Shown in pieces: positions 36,068 to 43,903 of a stretch of 64,000 nt of DNA. Numbering within the stretch: position 1 is the stretch's first letter; each line of letters starts with the position of its first letter. Location: assembly GCA_018268935.1 (NCBI GenBank), contig JAFDVS010000003.1, forward strand, positions 1 to 64,000, in the 5' to 3' direction. The notes below the pieces were generated by a model, which did no database searches, was not told the origin of the DNA, and saw nothing but the letters and a program-made list of their open reading frames with translations. The position numbers and the translations under genes were made by a program. The stretch comes from Acidobacteriota bacterium. Its GTDB lineage: Bacteria; Acidobacteriota; Terriglobia; Bryobacterales; Bryobacteraceae.

Positions 36068-37468
36068 TTACTTCCTCTTCCAGCGAACACCCTCTTTGGT
36101 GTCTTCCAGTATGACGCCTTGCTCAAGGAGCTGCTTACGAATCTCGTCGGCGCGGGCGAAGTTGCGGCCTTTCTTGGCCGCGGTGCGTTCGGCGATGAGG
36201 GCATCGATGTCGGCATCTGCGATGGCTCCTTCGGCCACGCTGGGCTTCAGCACGTCGAAGATGGAATCGAAACGCGCGAGCAGATCGAGCGCGGCCGCGG
36301 CGTTGCCGGCGAGGAATTCGCCTGCGTCCATGGCCGTATTCACATCGCGCACATACTCAAACACCGCGCCCAGAGCCTCGGCGGTGTTAAGGTCGTCATC
36401 CAGCGCTTCTTCAAACTGACGCAGAGCAGCGGCGGTGCGTTCCTTCAACGCTGCATTTTCGCCGTCGGCGAACTTCGATGTTTTCAAGCGCAGTTCGAAG
36501 TTGCGCAGGCGTTCAATGGCCGTGGCGGCGGATTTCAGCCCCTCGAAGGTGAAGTTGAGCTGCTTGCGGTAGGGTACGGAAATCAGGAGGTAGCGCACGA
36601 TTTCCGGCGCGTAACCCTTGTCGAAGAGATCGCGGAGAGTGTAGAAATTGCCGAGCGATTTCGACATCGTCTGGCCTTCCACCATGAGGTGTTCGGTGTG
36701 CAGCCAGAAGCGGGCGAACTGTTTTCCCGTGGCGCCTTCGGACTGTGCAATCTCGTTTTCGTGGTGAGGGAAGACGAGATCTACGCCGCCCGCGTGGATG
36801 TCGAGCGTTTCGCCGAGGTACTTCATCGCCATGGCGGAGCATTCGATGTGCCAGCCGGGGCGGCCCTCTCCGAGGGCGGTATCCCAGGAATGCTCGCCCT
36901 CTTTCTTTGCTTTCCACAGCACGAAATCGCGAGCGTTCTCTTTGTCGTATTTGTCCGTGTCGATGCGGGCGCCGGCCTTCATGCCTTCAAAATGCAGGTG
37001 CGCCAGCTTGCCGTATTCGGGGAACGTGGTGATGCGGAAATAGGTGGAGCCTTCGCTCTCATAGGTGCAGCCGTTGGAAGCAAGGTTCTGAATGACGCCC
37101 ACCATTTCCGGAATGTGATCGGTGGCTTTGCAGACGATTTCGGGCTTTTCCAGGCGCACCTTGCCGGTGTCTTCGAAGAATGCCTTGGTGTACTGGTCTG
37201 TGTATTCGTAGATGGACTGGCCGGCGGCGACGGCCTGCTGGATGATGCGGTCATCCACGTCCGTGATGTTCATGACGTGCTTCAACGTGTAGCCGCGATA
37301 GCGCAGCCAGCGGCGCAGGATATCCTGCGAGGCGAATGTGCGGAGGTTACCGATGTGGACGTAATTCCAAACCGTTGGGCCGCAGGTATACATCCCCACC
37401 GTGGGTGGATGAAGAGAAGTGAATTCTTCTGTTCGTTGCGTGAGCGTATTGTGGAAACGCAATGACAT
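36068..37468 (-). CDS. cysS: Cysteinyl-tRNA synthetase
   Basis: A 466-residue class I synthetase that charges tRNA-Cys. The opening zinc cysteine and HIGH-type motif are in CGPTVWNYVHIGN near residue 29. Further zinc ligands are in PGWHIECSAMA near residue 205 and FPHHENE, and the KMSKS equivalent is TMSKSLGNF near residue 268. DALR and C-terminal anticodon-binding regions follow to the usual length. The start MSLRFHNT at ATG 37468 is unambiguous. It precedes the PLP sulfur-amino-acid enzyme by 7 bp. Confidence 0.97.
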   Translation of the reverse strand: MSLRFHNTLTQRTEEFTSLHPPTVGMYTCGPTVWNYVHIGNLRTFASQDILRRWLRYRGYTLKHVMNITDVDDRIIQQAVAAGQSIYEYTDQYTKAFFEDTGKVRLEKPEIVCKATDHIPEMVGVIQNLASNGCTYESEGSTYFRITTFPEYGKLAHLHFEGMKAGARIDTDKYDKENARDFVLWKAKKEGEHSWDTALGEGRPGWHIECSAMAMKYLGETLDIHAGGVDLVFPHHENEIAQSEGATGKQFARFWLHTEHLMVEGQTMSKSLGNFYTLRDLFDKGYAPEIVRYLLISVPYRKQLNFTFEGLKSAATAIERLRNFELRLKTSKFADGENAALKERTAAALRQFEEALDDDLNTAEALGAVFEYVRDVNTAMDAGEFLAGNAAAALDLLARFDSIFDVLKPSVAEGAIADADIDALIAERTAAKKGRNFARADEIRKQLLEQGVILEDTKEGVRWKRK

Positions 37469-37510
37469 GAGCTGGATTTTCCTAATGTATCGAACAGTGA
37501 GGGCGGGGGG

Positions 37511-38929
37511 CTACTTGGGCTTGGTGGCGCGGGCCAGTTTGATGACTGGTCCGTAGACTTCCTTGTCGTAAGGAGGACAGCCTGTTTCGAACTGGCCGAG
37601 GTCGTTATGCTTCTGCCGCATGAGGTAAGTGCAGAAGGTGACGGTGCGGCAAACGCGTTTGTCGTCGAGCACGCCGGTGCGCAGGGCGTCACGGGCGAAC
37701 TCGGGGTAGGCGAGCGCATTGCGGCCCATACCGAAGAAGCGAATGCTGCCATCGGCGACGTTGGCCGCGCCCGCGTGAATCGCGTAAATCTGGAGCCAGG
37801 AGTAACCGGTGCCGACCATGGGAAGATCGGGGAAGGCGCGCTGCAACTCGCCGGCGATGCGAAAGTGGCGATCGACGCCGAGAAGGGGATGCTCCGGCGA
37901 TTCGTAGTTACCGTCGTCAGGCTTTTCGAACGGGCGGCCCATGTGGGGGTTGAAGTAGGGCGAGCCGAGGGAGACGTTAAGCAGCTTCAATCCGGCGTCG
38001 CGGAAACCGGCAATGGCCTGCTTCACTTCGGTGAGATCTTCCTTTTCCGGGTTGTTGGGATCGTTACCGAAGCCATGTTCGTAGGGCGTAGTGTACGGCA
38101 GCGGGACGCCGATGCCGGTTTGGGGATCGCGCTGGTAGGGCACGCCTTCAAAGCAGCCGAGCCGCATGGTCAGCATCATGCGATCACCAAGTTCGTTGCG
38201 GATTTTGCCTAAAACATTTCGGATGAATCTTGTTCGATTCTCAAGGGCGCCGCCGTAGCGGCCGGGGCGAAGCTTTGCGCCGAGGAGTTCGAAGAGCAGG
38301 TAGCCGTGCGTGGCCTTGACGTCAACAGCGCGGAATCCGGCTTGATAAGCGAGCTTGGCGGCGGTGACGTAGTCGTCTTCCAGGCACTCCAGTTCATCGT
38401 CACTGATGATGGGGTAATCGGCGGGCATGCCGAACTTCGCGTTGACCACCGGATTGGCGTTGGCGATGATGCGCTTGGGAACACTATAGCGGCCGGAATG
38501 CGTCAATTGCAGGGGCGCCAGCACATCATCGGCCGAGCCGAACTCCTGCTTGTGGGCTTGCAGAGTGATATGCAACAGGTCAGCAAGGCCCTTGAGCGTT
38601 CCTTCGTGAATGGCCAGTTGGCGGGTATTGGCGCGGCCTTCATTGCGGACCGCGGTGGCTTCAAACCAGATGAGTTTCGCGCCGCCTTCGCCGAAGCGCC
38701 GGTAGCGGCGGATAGTGAGGTCTCCGGGATTGCCATCGAGCGTTCCGTCGCAACCTTCCATGGGGTGGATGGCGATGGAATTGCCGACGCGGAATCCACC
38801 CACGTCGACAGGGCGAGCCAGTGCGGCGCGGACGGCTTCGCCGTCTTCAAGAAAGTGAACGTGCTGGGTGCCCAGCTTTGCCGCATCATCCTTCAACTCG
38901 GCAAGGGAGCGGTAGGTGAAGTGTCTCAT
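37511..38929 (-). CDS. Old-yellow-enzyme-like NADH:flavin oxidoreductase
   Basis: A 472-residue FMN TIM-barrel protein. Visible features are an N-terminal IAIHPMEGCDG, PLQLTHSGRYS near residue 140 with the substrate-binding His, ATHGYLLFELLGAKLRPGRYGG near residue 205, and SIRFFGMGRNALAYPEFA with the C-terminal phosphate-binding region near residue 395. It is longer than simple OYEs but lacks the FAD/NAD domains of 2,4-dienoyl-CoA reductase. Cysteines in the C-terminal CRTVTFCTYL stretch could hold a cluster but do not form the full set. It reduces an activated alkene; the substrate is unknown. Neighbouring sugar-acid and sulfatase genes suggest a catabolic role. Confidence 0.85.
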   Translation of the reverse strand: MRHFTYRSLAELKDDAAKLGTQHVHFLEDGEAVRAALARPVDVGGFRVGNSIAIHPMEGCDGTLDGNPGDLTIRRYRRFGEGGAKLIWFEATAVRNEGRANTRQLAIHEGTLKGLADLLHITLQAHKQEFGSADDVLAPLQLTHSGRYSVPKRIIANANPVVNAKFGMPADYPIISDDELECLEDDYVTAAKLAYQAGFRAVDVKATHGYLLFELLGAKLRPGRYGGALENRTRFIRNVLGKIRNELGDRMMLTMRLGCFEGVPYQRDPQTGIGVPLPYTTPYEHGFGNDPNNPEKEDLTEVKQAIAGFRDAGLKLLNVSLGSPYFNPHMGRPFEKPDDGNYESPEHPLLGVDRHFRIAGELQRAFPDLPMVGTGYSWLQIYAIHAGAANVADGSIRFFGMGRNALAYPEFARDALRTGVLDDKRVCRTVTFCTYLMRQKHNDLGQFETGCPPYDKEVYGPVIKLARATKPK

Positions 38930-38992
38930 CCCTGAATTTCCGGTACTTTCTAGCTTCCCATACTTATACCGGAATAGGTGATATGGCAGATG

Positions 38993-40312
38993 TCAGGGAC
39001 GCACGACAGCGCCGTCCAGCGTGCGGTCTGTGCCGTAAGTGCCGCCGTCGCGAATCTCGCGGAGCGGGTATTTGTCGGCCACTGCTTCATTGATATCAAT
39101 GCCGAGGCCGGGCTTGCCGCTGCCGTAGAGATAGCCTTTGCGGATCTGTGCGCAACCTGGCATCATCTCATGCACCGAGGGCGGGAAGGCGTTCTCTTCC
39201 TGGATGCCGAATGCCGTGCTGGAGATGTCCACGTGATAGGCCGCGAGTTGATTGATGGGGTCGTTCTCTCCACCTTCCTGGAATGCGGTTTTGACGCCGA
39301 AGGGTTCGCAGAGGATGGCGAGTTTCTTGGCCGGCGTAATGCCGCCGATGGCGGAGACTCGGCAGCGGACGAAGTCAATGACGCGGTCAACGACGAGTGG
39401 CACGTATTCGAAGGGATGCGAGAAGACTTCGCCGACGGCTTGCGGTGTGGTGCAAACCTGGCGGATTGTTTTGTACCACTGGAGTTGTTCCGGCGCGAGC
39501 ACGTCTTCGAGAAACAACATCTGAACGGGCTGCAGACGGCGCGATAGTTCGACGGCGTTGATACCGCTTAGGTGCGAATGGGAATCGTGGCAGAGCTTGG
39601 GTTCGAAGCCGACCTTGCTGCGCACGTACTCGAAAACTTTGGGGATGGTGTTGACGTAGGTCTCTTCGTCGAAGGCCGCGCCTTGGTAGCCGTTCTCCGG
39701 ACGATTGCCCTCTTTGGCGGGAATGAAGCCGCCGCCACCGTAGCCGCCGGCGCCGTACTGCACGCGGATGTGGCGGAAGCCTTTGGCCATGGATGCCTGC
39801 ACGCTGGCGACGGCGGAGTCCATGTCACGCCCGCTGGCGTGGTCGTAGCAGGGGACGGCGTCGCGCGCTTTGCCGCCCAGCAGTTCGTACACCGGCATAT
39901 TGGCGCGCTTTCCCTTGATGTCCCAGAGGGCCATGTCGAGCGCACTGAGGACGTTGTTGTTGACCGGGCCATTGCGCCAATAGGTGCGATAGTGGGAGGT
40001 CTGCCACAGGTCTTCGATGCGGTCGGCGTCTTTGCCGATGAGCCACGGGCCGAGGTGCTTCTCCAACGCTGTGGCTACCGCGTAGGTCTGGAAATGGTTG
40101 CTGGCGGTGCCGATGCCGTAGAGGCCGGGCTCGCTGGTGAGCAGCTTCAGGAAGACCCAGCGGTAGTTGCGGCCTCCGCTGGTGGTGATGACTTTGAAGC
40201 CGGTGATCTTCAGCGGCGGCAGTCCGTTCGTGGCTCGCGCGGCCTGTTCCTGTGCAGCAGCAGGCATCGCGGCCGCGCCGGCGAATACTTTCCACATCTC
40301 TCGTCTGGTCAT
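38993..40312 (-). CDS. Enolase-superfamily sugar-acid dehydratase, mannonate dehydratase-like, Tat signal
   Basis: A 439-residue MR_MLE protein with an N-terminal Tat-like signal (TRREMWKVF, then AGAAAMPAAAQ). The barrel shows CHDSHSHLS near residue 260 with the D-x-H pair of ManD-type enzymes, then LEDVLAPEQ and AVGEVFSHP, giving three acidic metal ligands. Where ManD enzymes usually have a catalytic HG near the C-terminal end of the barrel, this protein reads FQEGGENDP. The reaction is probably dehydration of an aldonate or uronate, or a variant of it, and the specificity is open. The start ATG 40312 overlaps the sulfatase stop. An exported enolase-superfamily enzyme is unusual. Confidence 0.8.
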   Translation of the reverse strand: MTRREMWKVFAGAAAMPAAAQEQAARATNGLPPLKITGFKVITTSGGRNYRWVFLKLLTSEPGLYGIGTASNHFQTYAVATALEKHLGPWLIGKDADRIEDLWQTSHYRTYWRNGPVNNNVLSALDMALWDIKGKRANMPVYELLGGKARDAVPCYDHASGRDMDSAVASVQASMAKGFRHIRVQYGAGGYGGGGFIPAKEGNRPENGYQGAAFDEETYVNTIPKVFEYVRSKVGFEPKLCHDSHSHLSGINAVELSRRLQPVQMLFLEDVLAPEQLQWYKTIRQVCTTPQAVGEVFSHPFEYVPLVVDRVIDFVRCRVSAIGGITPAKKLAILCEPFGVKTAFQEGGENDPINQLAAYHVDISSTAFGIQEENAFPPSVHEMMPGCAQIRKGYLYGSGKPGLGIDINEAVADKYPLREIRDGGTYGTDRTLDGAVVRP

Positions 40313-41745
40313 TGGGGTTTTCCTTCCTGAATCTCGCGGCCGAACAGCTTGCCGGTGATCAATCCACTTTTCGATGTTCCGCCCTTCCACAGGTCGTACT
40401 TCGGGTCGGCATAGCGCGCGAAGAAGGCGGTGAGCCGGGTGCGCAGTTCCGTGGCGATGGCTTCGTGAGCTTTCTGGCCATAAAGGTTGAGCCGCTCGCC
40501 GGCATCTTTGCGCAGGTCATACAACTCGTTCGGGCCTTCACGAATGCGCTCAATGAACTTCCATTCCGCGGTGCGAATGGCGCGCACGTTTTCAAACTCG
40601 AAGAAGACGGTGTCGTCCCAGCCATCGAGGGGCTTGGCGTGCAGAGCGGGCGTGAAATCGCGGCCGGGTGAGTTTTGCGGCTTCGGCAGGTTGAGGTAGG
40701 CGAGGAGCGACGGCGCGATGTCATAGGTGCTCACCAGCCGCTCGCAACGCGCGCCGGCTGCGGCGTGACTGCGATGGGAAATGATCAAGGGAATCCACAT
40801 CGTCCAATCGAAAGCGGTGAGCGGGCGGGTGTGATCGCCCATGCCCCAGAAGCCGCTGTGGCCCCCGGCGAGACCCTGGTCACCAACGAAGATGACGATG
40901 GTGTTATCGCGGAGCCCCTGTTTTTCCAGGGTTTCCAAGACACGGCCCACGCCATCGTCGATGGCGCTGATCTCGGCTGCGTACTTGCGGCGGACAGCGG
41001 GGTCCTGCATCCAGGAAGCGTAGTTGTGATTCCAGGGATGGGCGGCGTCGCGGGGCATGGAGGGCAGTTCCTTGTCCGCATAATAGGCGGCGTGCCGATT
41101 GCGGCTTTGCTCTTTCATCGCGGTACCCAGCCCATAGGGACCGTTGTAGGTGAGCATGAGAAAAAACGGATTGGTGCGGTTATGTTCTATGAAGCGGACG
41201 GCGTGATCGGTCCAGAGGTCGGTGAGGTAAGTGGGCTCGCGCCGCACTTTTCCATCTTCGATCACCTCCTGGTTGTAGAAGCCGACGGTGTTGCCATGCG
41301 GCATGGTGATCCAGTGAGTGAAGCCGGGTTGCGGGCGAAGGTTGTCGCCGAGGTGCCACTTACCGCAGAGTCCCGCTGTGTAGCCGGACCGGGTGAGAAT
41401 CTTGGGAAGTGTCTCGAATTCCTCCAGCGTGTAGTAGGAGCGGGGGCCGACTTGCGCTCCACCGGCGGCGAGGTAGCGATGCACTCCGTGTTGGGACGGC
41501 ATGAGGCCGCTGAGCAGGCTGGCGCGCGTAGGTGAGCAGACCGCGTTGTTGGCGAAGGCCCGGGTGAACAGAACGCCCTCCTTCGCCAGGCGGTCAATGT
41601 GCGGTGTGCGAATGTCGGGATTTCCGTAACAGCCGAGCGTCCAGGCGCCGTGATTGTCGGTGAGGATCAGAACAATATTGGGCTTGGATGTTTGGGCGCT
41701 GTGAGCGAGTGCGGCCAGCGTGCCGAGGAATGTCCTGCGCTGCAT
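40309..41745 (-). CDS. Type I (Cys-type) sulfatase, Tat-exported
   Basis: A 478-residue arylsulfatase-family S1 enzyme. A Tat-like signal RRTFLG starts the chain. The metal and nucleophile region is ILTDNHGAW and then AVCSPTRASLLSG near residue 70, where cysteine of C-S-P-T-R becomes formylglycine. CGKWHLGDN is near residue 130 and VGDQGLAGGHSG near residue 290. It would cleave sulfate esters from a sugar in the periplasm or outside. The start ATG 41745 follows the SUMF1-like gene by 9 bp; it lies mid-unit between that gene and the dehydratase. Substrate unknown. Confidence 0.92.
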   Translation of the reverse strand: MQRRTFLGTLAALAHSAQTSKPNIVLILTDNHGAWTLGCYGNPDIRTPHIDRLAKEGVLFTRAFANNAVCSPTRASLLSGLMPSQHGVHRYLAAGGAQVGPRSYYTLEEFETLPKILTRSGYTAGLCGKWHLGDNLRPQPGFTHWITMPHGNTVGFYNQEVIEDGKVRREPTYLTDLWTDHAVRFIEHNRTNPFFLMLTYNGPYGLGTAMKEQSRNRHAAYYADKELPSMPRDAAHPWNHNYASWMQDPAVRRKYAAEISAIDDGVGRVLETLEKQGLRDNTIVIFVGDQGLAGGHSGFWGMGDHTRPLTAFDWTMWIPLIISHRSHAAAGARCERLVSTYDIAPSLLAYLNLPKPQNSPGRDFTPALHAKPLDGWDDTVFFEFENVRAIRTAEWKFIERIREGPNELYDLRKDAGERLNLYGQKAHEAIATELRTRLTAFFARYADPKYDLWKGGTSKSGLITGKLFGREIQEGKPQ

Positions 41746-41754
41746 CAACAGGGA

Positions 41755-42525
41755 TTATTTCCTAATCAGAGGCTTGACGCAACGGAAGCCGATGTTGGGG
41801 CTGCGCTCGGCGGGGCGGGCCCAACTGCGATAGGCGCAGGTGAGGTATTTGGCGACGTCAGCCCAACTGCCGCCGCGGAGCACGCGGTATCGGCCGCTCT
41901 CCGGACCTTTGGGGTTTTCGCCGGGCGCGGAAGCGTAGTAGTCGCGATCGTACCAGTCGAGTGTCCACTCCCAGACGTTGCCTGCCATGTCGGAAAGCCC
42001 GAAATCATTGGCCGCGCATTTGCCGATGTCTTGCGGGCCGCTGATAGCGCCGTAGCGCGCCACCTTCGCCGAGGGCTTGGTCTCGCCCCAAGAGTAAGTA
42101 GCTCCTTCGCGAAGACCGCGGCAGGCGCGCTCCCATTCGGCTTCAGTAGGCAATCGCTTGCCGACCCACTTGGCATAGGCCATCGCATCATCCCAACTGA
42201 CGTTAGCGACCGGATGGTTCTGTTTCTCAGGCGGAACTTTTCCGCCGGGCCAGTGATAAGGCGCGCGGTGTTTCGCGGCGGCGACGAAGAGCGCGTACTC
42301 GGCGTTGGTCACTTCGTGCTGATCCATATAGAACGCATCGAGGCGGATCTTCTTCACCGGCCGGTCGTCTTTCATCACCTCCGGATACCACTGCAAGCCA
42401 TCGTCGGGAAGCGCATGTGTGCGGCCACGCGCGAACTCGCCGCCGGGAATGAAGACCATGCCGGGCTCGGCTGACCACGCGGCCGCGGCGATGAGAAGAC
42501 TAAGTGTACAAATCCGCGATTTCAT
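41755..42525 (-). CDS. Exported SUMF1/FGE-like protein without catalytic cysteines
   Basis: A 256-residue FGE-sulfatase domain protein with a Sec signal peptide (MKSRICTLSLLIAAAAWSAEP). It keeps the fold motifs MVFIPGGEFARG, RLPTEAEWERACRG and MAGNVWEWTLDWYDRDYY. The C-terminal motif reads GGSWADVAKYLTCAYRS, so both copper-binding cysteines of true FGE are replaced, by D and L. It cannot do classical FGE chemistry. Such proteins may bind ligands or act in other oxidations. I chose ATG 42525; it overlaps the DUF1501 gene by 26 bp. Confidence 0.85.
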   Translation of the reverse strand: MKSRICTLSLLIAAAAWSAEPGMVFIPGGEFARGRTHALPDDGLQWYPEVMKDDRPVKKIRLDAFYMDQHEVTNAEYALFVAAAKHRAPYHWPGGKVPPEKQNHPVANVSWDDAMAYAKWVGKRLPTEAEWERACRGLREGATYSWGETKPSAKVARYGAISGPQDIGKCAANDFGLSDMAGNVWEWTLDWYDRDYYASAPGENPKGPESGRYRVLRGGSWADVAKYLTCAYRSWARPAERSPNIGFRCVKPLIRK

Positions 42526-43897
42526 CAGTGGGGATGTAGCCGGCGGGACCGAGCGCATCGACGTACGGATAAGCGCGGCCGGAAGGCGTGTTCTTGATTT
42601 CCTTGGTCCAGTCGATGCCGAGCGCGGAGAACATCGTCGCTGCGACATTCTCAATGCGAGGTGACACTTTGTGATGCCAGCCGGTGTCGAGCGTGTGTTC
42701 GCCCTCGCGATCGGTTTTGCCGAGGATCTTGCCGGCTTTGACGCCTGCGCCGGCGAAGAGGGCAGGGAAGCAGGGGTTGTAATGATCGCGGCCCGCCATG
42801 TTGTTCAGCGATCCGGGCGTGCGTCCGAATTCGCTCATCACCACGACCAGCGTTTCGTCGAGCAGTGTTTTCGAAGGATCGTGCTTGCTGGGCATCGTGC
42901 TCAGGTCTTCCATCAGCGAGGAGAGCGCGGGATCGAGTTCCGCACAGAGTTTGTAGTGGTTCGAAGACGCACTGCGGTCCCAGATCTGCACGTGATGATC
43001 CCAGCCGGGGTGGCAAAGGTGGATGTAGTGCGTGCCCGCATCGGCGGCCAGCACATTGCGGGCAAGAATGGCGGAGATGCCGACAGGATTGTTGCCGTAA
43101 CGCTTCTTGTCTTCTTCCCTGATCTGGAACGCTTCGGGCCAACGCGAGTCGGTGAGCAGGCGATGTGCGGTGTCGTAGAAGTCGCCGTAGCCAGCCATTT
43201 CCTTGCCGAAACCCGAGACGCTTTTCTTGTTGGCGTCGCGCAGTCTGCTGAGCAGGCGCCAGCGCTCTTCCATGAGTTCGATGGCTTTCTGATCGAGCTT
43301 GCTGCCCTTCACGGCGGATTCCGGGTTGATATCGACGACCGAAAAACGAGGAGGAAGGAAGCCGGTGGAGAGGGCTCCGGCCGCGCCTTTTTCCAGGTAG
43401 AACGACATGTAGCTGGGGAATGTGTCCGCGGGGCGGCGCCGCTGTTCGAGCTCCATTGCCATGACACTACCGAGGGCCGGGATTTCCTTGGCAAAGGCGA
43501 GGTTCAATTGACGGCCGGTCTGCACGTAGTATTGGCCGCGGAAGTGCACCTCTTCATGGCTCTGCAGCGTGCGGAGGATGGCGAACTTGTCGATGTGCTT
43601 CTGAAAGCGCGGGAAGAGGAGGTTCGACATGTGCAGATCGTCGCGCAGCTTGCGCATGTCGAGATCTTTCGGTGTGCCTTTGTTTTCCTTGAAGTCCCAG
43701 GATTCGACATGGCTGATGGCGCCGGAGATTTCGTAGTAGAGCACGTTGCGCGCATTGCCGCGAGGGGTTGCTTTGCCAGTGCCGGCGGCGCGCACATCGA
43801 GGGGCCAGACGCCCTGGGCCGCTGCTCCGGCGATGCCAAGGCCGCCGAACTTCAGCAGTTCGCGGCGAGTGGGATACAGGTCACCAATGCGCATCAT
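42500..43897 (-). CDS. DUF1501 protein, Tat-exported
   Basis: A 465-residue member of the DUF1501 family, which belongs to the alkaline-phosphatase/sulfatase superfamily. The Tat signal is TRRELLKFGGLGIAG near residue 10. Family stretches include DLHMSNLLFPRF, GWDHHVQIWDR near residue 310, LLDETLVVVMSEFGRTPG near residue 355 and GRDHYNPCF. The catalytic residues of sulfatases are not evident. It almost always neighbours DUF1549/DUF1553 genes, as here (6 bp gap), and the pair is linked to polysaccharide loci in Planctomycetes, Verrucomicrobia and Solibacteres. Two adjacent ATGs (43897, 43894) are possible starts. Confidence 0.88.
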   Translation of the reverse strand: MMRIGDLYPTRRELLKFGGLGIAGAAAQGVWPLDVRAAGTGKATPRGNARNVLYYEISGAISHVESWDFKENKGTPKDLDMRKLRDDLHMSNLLFPRFQKHIDKFAILRTLQSHEEVHFRGQYYVQTGRQLNLAFAKEIPALGSVMAMELEQRRRPADTFPSYMSFYLEKGAAGALSTGFLPPRFSVVDINPESAVKGSKLDQKAIELMEERWRLLSRLRDANKKSVSGFGKEMAGYGDFYDTAHRLLTDSRWPEAFQIREEDKKRYGNNPVGISAILARNVLAADAGTHYIHLCHPGWDHHVQIWDRSASSNHYKLCAELDPALSSLMEDLSTMPSKHDPSKTLLDETLVVVMSEFGRTPGSLNNMAGRDHYNPCFPALFAGAGVKAGKILGKTDREGEHTLDTGWHHKVSPRIENVAATMFSALGIDWTKEIKNTPSGRAYPYVDALGPAGYIPTDEIADLYT

Positions 43898-43903
43898 GCC
43901 TCC

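Noticed and set aside
36044..37465. 473-residue plus-strand frame
   Set aside because: It is an exact shadow of cysS, whose HIGH and KMSKS motifs are intact on the other strand.
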